DNA of 64,000 nt from 0-14-3-00-62-12 sp034440555. Lineage in GTDB: Bacteria > Pseudomonadota > Gammaproteobacteria > Xanthomonadales > Ahniellaceae. The position numbers and the translations under genes were made by a program. Location of the stretch: positions 1-64,000 of the forward strand of contig JAWXCG010000154.1 in NCBI GenBank assembly GCA_034440555.1. Reading direction: 5' to 3'. Shown here piece after piece: positions 8,222 to 17,266 of this stretch (positions are counted from its first letter, which is position 1; every line of letters begins with the position of its first letter). The notes under the pieces were generated by a model. That model saw only the letters and a list, made by a program, of their open reading frames with translations. It was not told the origin of the DNA and ran no database searches.

Positions 8222-10261
8222 ATGTTTGAGGGCCTGCGTTTCCTGCACTGGAAGACCGAATTGGGCACAGATGGCGTGCTCGTTATCAGCCTGGATCGCG
8301 CTGGCGAACCGGTCAACGCGCTGAGTCGCGCGGTGCTCGACGAGCTTGAACAGTTACTTGAGCGGGTTGACATCGAGCCACCCAAGGGCCTGATTCTGCG
8401 TTCGGCAAAGACTGCTGGCTTCATCGCCGGAGCGGATATTGGTGAATTCCAGCGCTTTGCCGAAAAGGGCGAGACGATGGATGCCATCAAGCGCGGCCAC
8501 CGCGTATTTTCCAAGCTGGCAGCACTGAAGATACCGACAGTCGCGGCAATCCATGGACACTGCATGGGTGGTGGACTGGAGATCGCCCTCGCTTGCCGCG
8601 CCCGGATCGTATCGGATGATGCCAAGACGCGGCTCGGGGTCCCGGAGGTCAAGCTGGGTATTCAACCAGGATGGGGCGGAAGCGCGCGACTGCCGCATCT
8701 GATCGGCGCGCCTGCTGCGTTTGATCTCATGTTGACCGGACGCTCGATAAGCGCCGCGGCGGCGCGTGCGCTGGGTCTGGTCGACAAAGTCGTGCCAGCC
8801 GAAAAACTGCTTGAGGAAGCACGCGCGCTGCTCGGTCGGCGCATCCGCAAACCGTTGTTGCGACGCTGGAAGATTGCGGCCACCAATTGGTGGGTTTCGC
8901 GACAGCTGTTGGCGCCAGTGCTGCGCAAGCAGGTCGCGCGCAAGGCCGATCCGCGACACTATCCGGCGCCGTTTGCCATCATCGAATTCTGGCGTCGCTA
9001 CGGCGGCAGCGTCGCCTCAGGGCTTGCTGCGGAGCCGCGGTCGGTGGTGAAACTGGCCCAGACGCCCGCCGCCCGAAATTTGGTGCGGGTTTATTTTCTA
9101 CAGGAGTCACTCAAATCCCTCGGCACCGCTATGCCGCATGGCATCCAGCGTGTCCACGTTGTCGGTGCCGGAGTGATGGGCGGCGACATCGCCGCGTGGT
9201 GCGCGCTGCAGGGCTTCACCGTCAGCTTGCAGGACCGCGAGATGAAATTCATCCAGCCGGCCCTGGATCGCGCACGCGAACTGTTCGCCAGAAAGCTCAA
9301 GACAGAGGACAAGATCGCACCCGTTCTGGCGCGACTTCAGGCCGATGTCGAAAGTGCGCACGTGCCCGACGCGGACTTGATCATCGAAGCGATTTTCGAG
9401 AATCGCGACGCCAAGCAGGCGCTGTACGCGACGCTCGAACCGCGAATGAAACCAGGCGCCATTCTGGCTACCAATACTTCCAGTATTCCGTTACCCGAGC
9501 TGGGCGCGTCGTTAAGGGATCCCTCGCGTTTCGTAGGCATCCACTATTTCAATCCGGTCGCGCTCATGCCGTTGGTGGAAATTGTCCAACACGACAAACT
9601 CAGTCCCGAAGTGGCCGCGCGGGCCGCCGCTTTCGTCAAGGCAATCGACAAGTTGCCGGTTCCCGTTTCCACGTCGCCGGGCTTTTTGGTCAACCGCATT
9701 CTGGTGCCCTACCTGATCGAAGCAGCAACCATCTTCAGCGAAGGCGTACCCGGGCCGGTGATCGATCGCGTGGCCAGGAAATTCGGTATGCCGATGGGGC
9801 CGATCGAACTGGCTGATGTGGTGGGGCTCGATGTAGCCGCTTCAGTCGGCAAAGTGGTGGGGCCGGTCGTGGGCATGACGGTGCCGACGCAATTGCAGGA
9901 TCTGCTCAGCGCGGGCAAACGTGGCAAAAAAGATGGGCAGGGCTTGTACACCTGGAAGGACGGTCGCGCGATAAAACCGGACGTGCCCAGCGGCTACAAA
10001 GCGCCGGACGATCTGGAAGACCGCATGATCCTGCCGTTTTTGAATGAGGCGGTGGCCTGTCTGCACGAGGGCGTGGTGCGAAGCGAGGAGCATCTTGATG
10101 CCGGCTTGATCTTTGCAACCGGATTTGCACCGTTTCGCGGCGGCCCCATCCAGTACATCCGCGATACGGGCGGCGCCAAACTCAAGGCGCGCCTGGAAGC
10201 GCTGGCGGTCAAATACGGCCCGCGCTTTACACCCAAGCCGGGCTGGGATCGGTTTTCCTGA
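8222..10261 (+). CDS. fadJ: Fatty-acid oxidation complex alpha subunit (FadJ-like)
   Basis: Bifunctional enoyl-CoA hydratase / 3-hydroxyacyl-CoA dehydrogenase of beta-oxidation, 679 residues. The hydratase half has the oxyanion pattern AGADIGEF and the HGHCMGGGLEIALACRAR and PEVKLGIQPGWGGSARLP blocks. The dehydrogenase half starts near residue 310 with the NAD-binding GAGVMGGDIAAWCA and contains ATNTSSIPL, RFVGIHYFNPV and the C-terminal GPIELADVVGLD region. The start ATG has GGAG six bases upstream; the frame is open further upstream but without family similarity. No beta-subunit thiolase (fadI/fadA) is adjacent. FadB versus FadJ cannot be settled from this alone. Confidence 0.93.
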   Translation: MFEGLRFLHWKTELGTDGVLVISLDRAGEPVNALSRAVLDELEQLLERVDIEPPKGLILRSAKTAGFIAGADIGEFQRFAEKGETMDAIKRGHRVFSKLAALKIPTVAAIHGHCMGGGLEIALACRARIVSDDAKTRLGVPEVKLGIQPGWGGSARLPHLIGAPAAFDLMLTGRSISAAAARALGLVDKVVPAEKLLEEARALLGRRIRKPLLRRWKIAATNWWVSRQLLAPVLRKQVARKADPRHYPAPFAIIEFWRRYGGSVASGLAAEPRSVVKLAQTPAARNLVRVYFLQESLKSLGTAMPHGIQRVHVVGAGVMGGDIAAWCALQGFTVSLQDREMKFIQPALDRARELFARKLKTEDKIAPVLARLQADVESAHVPDADLIIEAIFENRDAKQALYATLEPRMKPGAILATNTSSIPLPELGASLRDPSRFVGIHYFNPVALMPLVEIVQHDKLSPEVAARAAAFVKAIDKLPVPVSTSPGFLVNRILVPYLIEAATIFSEGVPGPVIDRVARKFGMPMGPIELADVVGLDVAASVGKVVGPVVGMTVPTQLQDLLSAGKRGKKDGQGLYTWKDGRAIKPDVPSGYKAPDDLEDRMILPFLNEAVACLHEGVVRSEEHLDAGLIFATGFAPFRGGPIQYIRDTGGAKLKARLEALAVKYGPRFTPKPGWDRFS

Positions 10262-10311
10262 AGATCGCGGTCGGGCCGGATAAAAGACCGCGTCGAACGC
10301 TTTGCCTCTAG

Positions 10312-10459
10312 GGAATCGCTGAACGAGTCCGGAGCCGCGATAGCCTCCTGAGTCAGGGGGCGAAAAACCGCAGGTTGACCAGCTCCGCTGTTGAGAGCGG
10401 GGGTTTGGCAAGCAATAGGCGTGTGGCGAAGACGAAGTCGTGACTTGATCAGACCTTCC
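10312..10459 (+). mobile_element. MITE-like repeat, copy 3, with perfect CTAG duplication
   Basis: Best-preserved insertion. CTAG at 10308-10311 and CTAG at 10460-10463 flank the element, whose ends read GGAATCGCTGAACGAGTC and GACTTGATCAGACCTTCC. The duplication fits the YTAR target used by IS5-group transposases. It is the long variant, with the CCGCTGTTGAGAGCGG hairpin and CCTGA-GTCAGG parts (one arm base changed). It lies between the ends of fadJ and the next convergent gene. Confidence 0.85.
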
Positions 10460-10469
10460 CTAGTCGACA

Positions 10470-10499
10470 ATTGGAAGCACCACTACCTGTGCTTCCAAT
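10470..10499. terminator. Strong hairpin between convergent genes
   Basis: ATTGGAAGCAC (10470-10480) pairs perfectly with GTGCTTCCAAT (10489-10499) around an 8-base loop. It sits between fadJ (plus) and the minus-strand gene ending at 10530, where a shared terminator is expected. There is no long U run on either side, so termination efficiency is uncertain. Confidence 0.5.
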
Positions 10500-10529
10500 C
10501 ACCGAACACCGAGCGCTGCCAGTTGTGGC

Positions 10530-11012
10530 TCAGTTGGACGATTTCAACGCCCTGTGGGCTTGAACGTCATCCAGAAAGCGCCGTGAGTCTTCGCTTGCTT
10601 GGCGGCGTTGCGCCAGCGTCACGCAAACGTTTTTCGGATGATGGCTGCCAGTGGGTGTCTGGCGTTCGCAAATCAATCGTCGGCCGTCATGCTGGGTCAG
10701 GATTGCGTTGGCATGTTCCTGGGCGTTGATCAATTTCAGCTTCTCGTCGTTCGACAGTTCGTCGACCGAAGCGTGGCCTTCAAGCAGATTCTCCATCACC
10801 TTCAACTGGGTCTCCAGCTTAGGCCGCTCCGAGTCGGGCACGTACTCCCAGCGCCCCCTGGGCTGGATCTCCTCGCGAATCATGGCGATGAGTTCTGGAA
10901 AATCAGTCGGAGCAACTTTCTCGCCGAAAACGGGCTTGGGTTGCTCGGATGAGGCGAAGGCACTCGACGCGAGCGTGAACAGGAGCGAGATTACGAATAT
11001 TGGCTTTCGCAT
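10530..11012 (-). CDS. Exported protein of unknown function
   Basis: This 160-residue protein has a clear signal peptide (MRKPIFVISLLFTLASSAFA, then SSEQ). The mature part is charged and largely helical, with two cysteines (LICERQ and NVCVTL) that could form a disulphide in the periplasm. The segment ERPKLETQLKVMENLLEGHASVDELSNDEKLKLINAQEHANAIL looks like two long helices. I recognise no domain. It is a single gene, with the downstream side closed by the 10470-10499 hairpin and MITE copy 3. Confidence 0.75.
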   Translation of the reverse strand: MRKPIFVISLLFTLASSAFASSEQPKPVFGEKVAPTDFPELIAMIREEIQPRGRWEYVPDSERPKLETQLKVMENLLEGHASVDELSNDEKLKLINAQEHANAILTQHDGRRLICERQTPTGSHHPKNVCVTLAQRRQASEDSRRFLDDVQAHRALKSSN

Positions 11013-11144
11013 AAATACCTACGCGGTTGATCGAACGGGAAAAGACATTAGCAGAGCCAGACGGGGTTTCGTCAAGCGAAGAAATGATGCCACGAACAGC
11101 GTTTAGAACTTGTTGGGTTGGGCCATCGATCAGGCTGAAATGGT

Positions 11145-12734
11145 TCAGCGCTCGCCGTCTTCGTCCTCCGGCGCGCGCTCGATTGGGGTGCCCGCACCAT
11201 CGTCTTCTTCGGGGTCATCAATGTTCGTGGCGCCGGAATCCAGGTTTGCCGCGGCCGCGCGCGCAGCTTCCTCGGCGACGCGCTGCTCACTGGTCTCGAT
11301 ACCGAGGTGATAGGCGGCGAAACCCGGCAGCACGATCTGATTGAGCGCCATGCCGAGCACCTTGCCGCGCACTGGCGACACGATGGCACTCTCCAGGTTC
11401 TGAATCGGATCGATAACCTTGCCGAGCCGTTGCCCAGCACGCACACGGTCACCGAGCTTGACCTCCGAGAACAACATGCCGCCGGCATCCACGCGCACCC
11501 ACTTTGCTGCATAGAACAACGCCTGCGGTTCGGCCCACATGCGAAACGTGCGCGTCATGCCCATCTTGTGCATGAGCGTGTGCATCGCCTGTACCCCAAA
11601 ATCAATTTCGCTGGGTTCCAGTCGAAGCGGCGAGCCGACCTCGAAAGTGATCGCCGGAATGCCAACTTCTGTCAGCGCATGCCGCAGCATGCCGCTGCTC
11701 CCGGGCGAATGCAGTACCGCGGTAGCACCAAACTCGCGCGTAAAAGCCAGCACGGCGTCCTGGCGCAGATCACCGCGCACCTGTGGCAAGTTGCTACGGT
11801 CAAACGAACCGGTATGAAAATCGACCACGGCGTGACAATGGCGCGCGATGTCATTGAAAAAACCATAAGCAATGCGCGAAGCAGAGCTGCCGCCACGCGA
11901 CCCAGGAAAATAACGATTCAAGTCGCGGCGGTCGGGCAAATAGCGCGACGCGCGCGAGTAGCCAAGGTAATTGACAATGGGCACCGCAATCACCGTGCCG
12001 GCGAGTTCGGCGACGTCAACTTCATTGGTGACGCGGCGGATGATCTCGATTCCGTTGAGCTCATCGCCATGCACCGCCGCGGTCATGCACAGTCGTGGCC
12101 CGGGGTTGACGCCATGCAGCACAATCACCGGCGTGGTGACCACGGCACCATCAAAACTCTGACTGGAAGCCCAGCGCAGTTCATGACGGCTTCCCGCCTC
12201 GATCGATTCACCGAGCAACTGCAGTGGACCGGAGGCTACCGGCACCTCCTCGAGTGCGCTGACAAAAGACTGGGGCACAACGTCGTCCGCTGTCTCAATC
12301 AGGGAGGGGGAAGCGGTGCCTTCTGTTGCCGATTGGGTGCTGCCAAGCTCCGCTGTGGACGTGGTGGTGCTGGGTCGGGTGGTCGACGCGGTCTCGACAC
12401 TGTCACGCGCGGCGGACGATGGCGCATTCGGCTGGCTCAAAACCGTGGCAGCAACCACGGACGCTGCCTTGGGCGGCGCTGGTTTGGGCTTACGCTCGGT
12501 AACCGGCGCAGACGCCTTGAGCTTCTGCGTGGCGGGTGTCACGACAGCAGGTACGGCTGCGGTGGACGGCGGGGTCGGAGAAACTCTGGACGCGGGCTTC
12601 TCCTCAGGGAAGTCCTGAGAGTGTGCCGGCAGCATCGCCAGCAAACCGCAAATCAGAACGGTCCTGACAAATGGCGCTGAGCTGGAGTCTGGCCTGAATG
12701 TTTTAAGCACGTCGACACCGAGCACAAATGCCAT
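11145..12734 (-). CDS. Succinylglutamate desuccinylase/aspartoacylase family protein
   Basis: Zinc carboxypeptidase-fold (M14/AstE-ASPA) protein. After an N-terminal export signal (TVLICGLLAMLPAHSQ) and a roughly 130-residue Pro/Ala/Thr-rich linker comes the catalytic domain. It has AAVHGDELNGIEI (the H-x-x-E zinc ligands), DRRDLNRYFPG and VVDFHTGSFDR (the distal His ligand). A C-terminal biotinyl-like region (LFSEVKLGDRVRAGQRLG) follows, as in many AstE/ASPA relatives. Export and the linker argue against a role in arginine catabolism; a cell-wall or peptide substrate is possible. The start is uncertain: ATG 12734 or GTG 12710. Both overlap the 3' end of zur, suggesting co-transcription with it. 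Confidence 0.85.
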   Translation of the reverse strand: MAFVLGVDVLKTFRPDSSSAPFVRTVLICGLLAMLPAHSQDFPEEKPASRVSPTPPSTAAVPAVVTPATQKLKASAPVTERKPKPAPPKAASVVAATVLSQPNAPSSAARDSVETASTTRPSTTTSTAELGSTQSATEGTASPSLIETADDVVPQSFVSALEEVPVASGPLQLLGESIEAGSRHELRWASSQSFDGAVVTTPVIVLHGVNPGPRLCMTAAVHGDELNGIEIIRRVTNEVDVAELAGTVIAVPIVNYLGYSRASRYLPDRRDLNRYFPGSRGGSSASRIAYGFFNDIARHCHAVVDFHTGSFDRSNLPQVRGDLRQDAVLAFTREFGATAVLHSPGSSGMLRHALTEVGIPAITFEVGSPLRLEPSEIDFGVQAMHTLMHKMGMTRTFRMWAEPQALFYAAKWVRVDAGGMLFSEVKLGDRVRAGQRLGKVIDPIQNLESAIVSPVRGKVLGMALNQIVLPGFAAYHLGIETSEQRVAEEAARAAAANLDSGATNIDDPEEDDGAGTPIERAPEDEDGER

Positions 12735-13179
12735 GCACCTCGAGTGTTTGTGCTTGCGGCACAAAGCCGAGTTCGTGCGCGTGCCGCATCAGCAGTTCGG
12801 CCACCTCGCTATTGCAAAACTCGATCGCATGGCCACATTGGTTACAGATGAAAAATGGGGCGCTGTGGCGCTCGTTGGGGTGGTGGCAGCTGGTGTAGGA
12901 GTTGATCGATTCCAACTTGTGGATGAAACCGTGCTCAAGCAGAAAATCGAGCGCACGATAGACCGTCGGCGGTGCCGATTTTCCGGTCTGCGCGCGTAGA
13001 CGGTCAAGCAGGTCGTAGGCCTTGACCGGCTTTTCGTTGCTTGCAATCAATTCCAGAACCAGCTTGCGCAAGGGCGTAAGGCGCAATCCGCGTCGCTCAC
13101 AGGCACTTTCCACCTCGTGCACAAAGCGATTGGGCGCGTGAACATGTTGATGGTGCGGGGCCACAGGGTTCATCAGCAT
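12703..13179 (-). CDS. zur: Fur-family regulator, Zur type
   Basis: Transcription repressor of the Fur family, most like the zinc-sensing Zur group. The winged-helix part has RRGLRLTPLRKLVLELIASNEKPVKAYDLLDRL and PPTVYRALDFLLEHGFIHKLES. Metal sites follow: the SCHHPNERH segment, FFICNQCGHAIEFC with C-x-x-C, and the terminal GICARCRR with a second C-x-x-C. Two cysteine pairs typify Zur. Two in-frame ATGs lie six bases apart (13179, 13173). An AAAAGG site is better spaced from the inner one. Its stop lies inside the N-terminal coding region of the AstE-like gene. I see no Zur-box candidate nearby. Confidence 0.9.
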   Translation of the reverse strand: MLMNPVAPHHQHVHAPNRFVHEVESACERRGLRLTPLRKLVLELIASNEKPVKAYDLLDRLRAQTGKSAPPTVYRALDFLLEHGFIHKLESINSYTSCHHPNERHSAPFFICNQCGHAIEFCNSEVAELLMRHAHELGFVPQAQTLEVHGICARCRRA

Positions 13180-13267
13180 ACCTTTTGCGATTCATTGGCC
13201 AAGCCGGCGACCGGGCGCAACGCCATATTCGTTACTCAGCAGGCGCGACGGCTAGAGCGAGTCTGCA

Positions 13268-14680
13268 TCATCCCGCGGCCGCTTTGATATGGCGAATGGC
13301 GGCATCAATCCGCGTCATTGTTCGTTCACGACCAACCAGATAAACCGTATGGTCGATCGAGGGCGATACCTGTGACCCAGTCATTGCAACCCGCAGCGGT
13401 TGCGCCACTTTGCCCAAGCCCAACCCCACTGCTTCGGCGGCGGCACGCAGCGCGGCATCGATGCGGGTCGGACTCCAGTCTTCGAGCGCGATTGCCGCCA
13501 GCTGCTCACGCGCGGCGCCAAGACCTGCAGTCGCTGCCGGGAGCAGATGCTTGTTCGCTGACTCGGCATCGAATCCGTCCAGGTCCAGGTACCAGCAGCG
13601 CGCGCGTTCTGCCATTTCCTTCAGCGTCTTGACCCGATCGCGCAGGGCGATAACGACATCCTCAACTTTCGGTCCGCGCGACAGGTCATAGTCGAGCTCA
13701 CGCAGGTGGAACATCAAATGCTTGGCTACCTCGGCGGGCGAGTCGGACTTCATGTAGTGCTGATTGAGCCAGGCAAGCTTGTCAAAGTCGAAGCGCGAGG
13801 GTGCACGGTTGACGTCCTCGACTCGGAACAGCGAACGCAGCTCGTCAAACGAGAAGATTTCCTGGTCACCATGCGACCAGCCGAGGCGTGCAATGTAGTT
13901 CAGCAGTGCATGCGGCAAGTAGCCATCATCACGGTACTGCATCACGCTCACCGCACCATGACGCTTGGACAATTTGGCCCCGTCCGGACCATGGATCATC
14001 GGCAAGTGCGCGAATTGGGGTGGCGTAGCGTTTAACGCGCGGTAGATATTGATCTGCCGGGGTGTGTTGTTGATGTGGTCCTCGCCGCGGATCACCTCGG
14101 TGATCTTCATGTCGATGTCATCGACCACCACAGCAAAGTTGTAGGTCGGGAAATCGTCGGAACGCCAGATGATCAGGTCATCCATCTCGGTATTGGATAT
14201 TTCGATACGACCACGCACCTGGTCGGTGAAAATCACTGAACCCAGCTGCGGATTGCGGAAACGGATTACCGGAGTCACGCCGTCAATGACAACCGCGTGC
14301 TCGCGGCAGCGTCCGTCGTAGCGCGGCTTCTCGCCAGCGGCCATCTGCGCCTCACGCATCGCGTCCAGTCGTTCCTTACTGCACCAGCAGCGGTAGGCCT
14401 TGTCCTGGCGAACCAGATCTTCGGCCACGTGCCGATATCGGTCCAGGCGCTCAGTCTGATAGAACGGGCCCTCGTCGTAATCCAGTCCCAGCCATTCCAT
14501 GCCGTCCAGAATGGCGTCCACCGAGGCCTGACTGCTGCGTTCGCGGTCGGTATCCTCGATGCGCAAGATGAACTGACCACCGCGTCGGCGAGCTTCCAGG
14601 TAACAATAGAGTGCGGTGCGAGCACCCCCTATATGCAGAAATCCGGTGGGACTTGGGGCGAATCGGGTACGGATGGTCAT
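13268..14680 (-). CDS. gltX: Glutamyl-tRNA synthetase
   Basis: Class I aminoacyl-tRNA synthetase charging tRNA-Glu, 470 residues, the usual length. The HIGH-type signature is APSPTGFLHIGGARTALY and the KMSKS-type signature is GAKLSKRHGA. RIEDTDRERS, RGEDHINNTPRQ and the C-terminal anticodon-binding helical domain are all present. The start MTIRTRFAPSPTG at 14680 matches the family; the frame extends 12 codons further without similarity. It reads away from the unknown membrane-protein operon at 14901 across a 220-base divergent region. Confidence 0.97.
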   Translation of the reverse strand: MTIRTRFAPSPTGFLHIGGARTALYCYLEARRRGGQFILRIEDTDRERSSQASVDAILDGMEWLGLDYDEGPFYQTERLDRYRHVAEDLVRQDKAYRCWCSKERLDAMREAQMAAGEKPRYDGRCREHAVVIDGVTPVIRFRNPQLGSVIFTDQVRGRIEISNTEMDDLIIWRSDDFPTYNFAVVVDDIDMKITEVIRGEDHINNTPRQINIYRALNATPPQFAHLPMIHGPDGAKLSKRHGAVSVMQYRDDGYLPHALLNYIARLGWSHGDQEIFSFDELRSLFRVEDVNRAPSRFDFDKLAWLNQHYMKSDSPAEVAKHLMFHLRELDYDLSRGPKVEDVVIALRDRVKTLKEMAERARCWYLDLDGFDAESANKHLLPAATAGLGAAREQLAAIALEDWSPTRIDAALRAAAEAVGLGLGKVAQPLRVAMTGSQVSPSIDHTVYLVGRERTMTRIDAAIRHIKAAAG

Positions 14681-14900
14681 GAGTGGGAACCGTTGAATAG
14701 ATCGCAATGTTAACAAACGCCCGGTATTGAAGTTTCCGGGACCGAGTAAGGTAAACCATAGCCCAACCGATCGTGTCGCAGCGCAGCGCCGGGTGTTCTT
14801 GCGTCAATAGCGGGCATAGTCCGCTTTCGCCAAAACTTTGACAGGAAACCCGGTCTTTTTCGTCACTGTTTTGGTGAAACTGGCCACGAGGGAGCATCCA

Positions 14901-16043
14901 ATGAGCACAACCCTGACCGCGCACTTTGAGGAATCGCTGACCGGCGCAGGCGCACGCCTGATCCTTGATGGACTGCCCAGCAATGCGATCGGGCGTTCAG
15001 CAACGGCCGAGTTGCGACTGAAAGTTCGGACCACGCGAAGTCGCGGCATTGACGAACACAAGACCATTCTGAGCCAGTCATTAAAGATCACCGGGCCCCG
15101 CTTCGAGATGGCGATCGGCGATCAACTCAGTGCGCTGTACAGCTATGACGGTGCACAAATTGAAATCGACATCCTGGCCCACGTGGAGATCGATGATGGC
15201 CTCATCTTCGATACCAAGCTGCATACCGAGGTCGAGCGCGCACTGCTGCGCTCGCCGCCCCCAGCCCAAGAGGCCGAAAAACTGATCGAGCCCGCGGACG
15301 CCTACAGTTTTCGCGCCAATCTGCGTGCGATCCCGCCGCGCAACCGCATGATTGTGATGATGCTATCGGCGATCGGATCGATCCTGATCGGCATTAATAC
15401 CTTGCTCGGCGTGCACGACGAGTTTTCGCCGTCGTCCAATGTGGTTTTCTATGACCATGTGGGCAGCGACGGTTCCGAATCTCCGATGATGAAGTCGCTG
15501 TTCGGCAGCGGCGGACTGGGCCTCACCCTGTGGCTGGCGATCCGCGCGCAGTTGCGGCGTTACATGCAGATTGAGCTCAAACCCGGGCTGAAATTTCCGC
15601 GTCGTGGCCAGCGTGTGGCGGCGCGCGATTTGATCCGTGGCAAGGCGCGCGTGCCGCTTGAGAAGACCAAATTGCGGGTCGTGGCAGTGAATGACGAGAA
15701 AGGCCAATACGAGGAGGGAACCGGCACCAAGCGTCGTACCGTATCGTTCACCAGGCCATTTCGCGGTGTGCTGATCTATGAGCAATACCTGCCCTACATC
15801 CCGGCGAATGTTGAACTGGCAGATTACCTTGAAGGCGAGCTTGATTTCGAAGAAATGTTCGAGGTGCTGTTCCCACCTTTGTTGACCAGCTCGACGCATG
15901 GCATTGATATGCGCTGGGAAGTCCAGCTCATCCATCCACTGTTTGTCGATCAGGAGCTGGCATGCCCTTGCAGCGGAATCGTGTTCGCCGACTTTCTACC
16001 GCAGGCAGGACTGGTGCAGTCAACCAGCGCGGGTTCGCGATGA
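14901..16043 (+). CDS. Unknown membrane protein (380 aa) coupled to a P-loop ATPase
   Basis: I do not recognise this family. The start has GGGAG six bases upstream. The N-terminal 145 residues look beta-rich and soluble (TLTAHFEESLTGAGARLIL ... FEMAIGDQLSALYSYDG ... IEIDILAHVEIDDGLIFD), resembling an arrestin-like or sandwich fold only in pattern. A basic patch (IPPRNR) then leads to a hydrophobic segment (MIVMMLSAIGSILIGINTLL). A Gly-rich second hydrophobic stretch (GSGGLGLTLWLAIRAQL) and a cytoplasmic-looking basic domain follow, ending in an acidic EGELDFEEMFEVLFPPLL region. The last codons overlap the next gene by ATGA, so the two proteins are probably partners. Confidence 0.8.
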   Translation: MSTTLTAHFEESLTGAGARLILDGLPSNAIGRSATAELRLKVRTTRSRGIDEHKTILSQSLKITGPRFEMAIGDQLSALYSYDGAQIEIDILAHVEIDDGLIFDTKLHTEVERALLRSPPPAQEAEKLIEPADAYSFRANLRAIPPRNRMIVMMLSAIGSILIGINTLLGVHDEFSPSSNVVFYDHVGSDGSESPMMKSLFGSGGLGLTLWLAIRAQLRRYMQIELKPGLKFPRRGQRVAARDLIRGKARVPLEKTKLRVVAVNDEKGQYEEGTGTKRRTVSFTRPFRGVLIYEQYLPYIPANVELADYLEGELDFEEMFEVLFPPLLTSSTHGIDMRWEVQLIHPLFVDQELACPCSGIVFADFLPQAGLVQSTSAGSR

Positions 16044-16657
16044 AACCGGTCTTCGACGATGCGTTGAATCTGGCCGACCGCGATTTCGCCACAACGCGCG
16101 TGGTGGTCTTCTGTGGCGAAAGCGGCAGTGGAAAATCCAGTGCGATTCGCTTTGTCATGCACCGGCATCCGCATTTTCAGGGCGACGCCAACGTACGGGT
16201 CATCGAGGAATTGCGCAGTTGGTTTGATCTGAGCGCGTTGCTGTCCGCACTATGGCGCGGCAGGCGACTGCTGGTCGCCAGTCATCTTCCGATCTGGCTG
16301 CATCAATGTCTGGGGCTGTTCGCAAGCACCCAGGTCATCGCCCTTGATCAGCACTCGGAAAAAATCAGTCGTTGGCTGAGCGCGCAAAACGTGTCCTACA
16401 GCGACGCAGCAGTCACTGCATTCTGCCGCCGTTTCGGTGCCAACTACACCGACGCCCGGTTGGTCCTGCGTCACGGCCACGCACTGTCCTTCGATCAGGC
16501 ACTGGGGCAATTTTTCCGCCAATGCCGGATCGAGCACGCGCAGATGCCGAGCGGATTGCCAGTCCTGACCATGCCGGTGAGCCGGGCTGAGGCGCACTAT
16601 CAAGCACTGGATGAGGCAGGCGGCAAGAACGCTCCAGGCCAGCCAATGCAGATTTGA
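16040..16657 (+). CDS. Small P-loop ATPase, partner of the preceding membrane protein
   Basis: This 205-residue protein has a textbook Walker A motif (CGESGSGKSSAIRF, about residues 25-35). A short strand ending VRVIEEL may be Walker B, and LLVASHLP may serve as a sensor strand. The C-terminal part (AVTAFCRRFGANYTDARLVLRHG) looks helical and may form a small winged or lid domain. I cannot place it in a named family. Start ATG 16040 overlaps the previous stop (ATGA); the open frame further upstream lies inside the previous gene. Tight coupling suggests an ATPase acting on or through the membrane protein. Confidence 0.8.
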   Translation: MKPVFDDALNLADRDFATTRVVVFCGESGSGKSSAIRFVMHRHPHFQGDANVRVIEELRSWFDLSALLSALWRGRRLLVASHLPIWLHQCLGLFASTQVIALDQHSEKISRWLSAQNVSYSDAAVTAFCRRFGANYTDARLVLRHGHALSFDQALGQFFRQCRIEHAQMPSGLPVLTMPVSRAEAHYQALDEAGGKNAPGQPMQI

Positions 16658-16682
16658 CTTGCATCCGATTGCCGAATTCCCT

Positions 16683-16700
16683 GTCGGGCTGGAGCCCGAC
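16683..16700. repeat. REP-like palindrome (GTCGGGCT-GG-AGCCCGAC)
   Basis: A perfect 8-bp stem with a 2-base loop between the ATPase gene and the hydrolase gene. The inverse reading, GTAGGTCGGGCTCCAGCCCG, resembles REP-type palindromes common in xanthomonads. It could stabilise or end the upstream transcript; no U run follows. Confidence 0.5.
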
Positions 16701-16744
16701 CTACTAACATCCGCCCCCATTTGCTTAGCCTCGAGCCTTCCCCC

Positions 16745-17266
16745 ATGACCGGCACCGTCATCCTCTCCCACGGGTTGGAGTCTGGCCCAGACGCCAGCAA
16801 GGCCACTGCGATGGCGATTGCTGCCGAGCGCCTCGGCTGGCGCACGTTGCGACCCGACTACCGAGATCTGGACACAGGCAATGGGCTGCCCGGAGCACAT
16901 TTGCGCCTACAACGATTGCTTGACGAAGCCCGCTCCGTTGCCGGACCACCGGTTTTGGCTGGATCTAGTTTTGGTGCTTTCATCTCGGGTCTGGCATCGC
17001 TGCAAGTCGAAGTACGTGGCCTGTTTCTGCTGGCCCTGCCACTGCGGTTGCCCGGGTTCGACGGCGCCTTCGATCTCGCCCCGGTACCAACCTGCGTAGT
17101 GCATGGATGGCACGATGAATTGATTCCCGCGCAGGCAGTTTTTGATTTCTGCGCCAGGCGCGACATTGAGCTGCAGCTGGTCAACGACTCGCATCGACTG
17201 AGCGGATATGTCGACTCATGCGGCGCGCGATTCGCCGAATTCTTGCGCCGGTTACCCGCACTATGA
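16745..17266 (+). CDS. Small alpha/beta-hydrolase (YqiA/esterase-like)
   Basis: This 173-residue alpha/beta-hydrolase has the nucleophile elbow GSSFGAF (Ser near residue 77), an acid in HGWHDELIP and the histidine in NDSHRLSGY, i.e. a full Ser-Asp-His triad. SHGLESGPDASKATAM at the N-terminus is the oxyanion region. The compact size resembles YqiA/UPF0227-like esterases and RBBP9-like hydrolases. The substrate is unknown. Its stop overlaps the start of rlmKL by ATGA, so the two are co-translated, although no functional link is evident. Confidence 0.85.
   Translation: MTGTVILSHGLESGPDASKATAMAIAAERLGWRTLRPDYRDLDTGNGLPGAHLRLQRLLDEARSVAGPPVLAGSSFGAFISGLASLQVEVRGLFLLALPLRLPGFDGAFDLAPVPTCVVHGWHDELIPAQAVFDFCARRDIELQLVNDSHRLSGYVDSCGARFAEFLRRLPAL

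Noticed and set aside
11107..11135. GAACTTG motif resembling a sigma-E -35
   Set aside because: No -10 at the right spacing and no plus-strand gene follows.
11307..12680. Long plus-strand frame (457 codons) opposite the AstE-like gene
   Set aside because: It is antisense to a gene with clear zinc-ligand motifs; composition is the mirror of a GC-rich coding strand and it has no recognisable domain.
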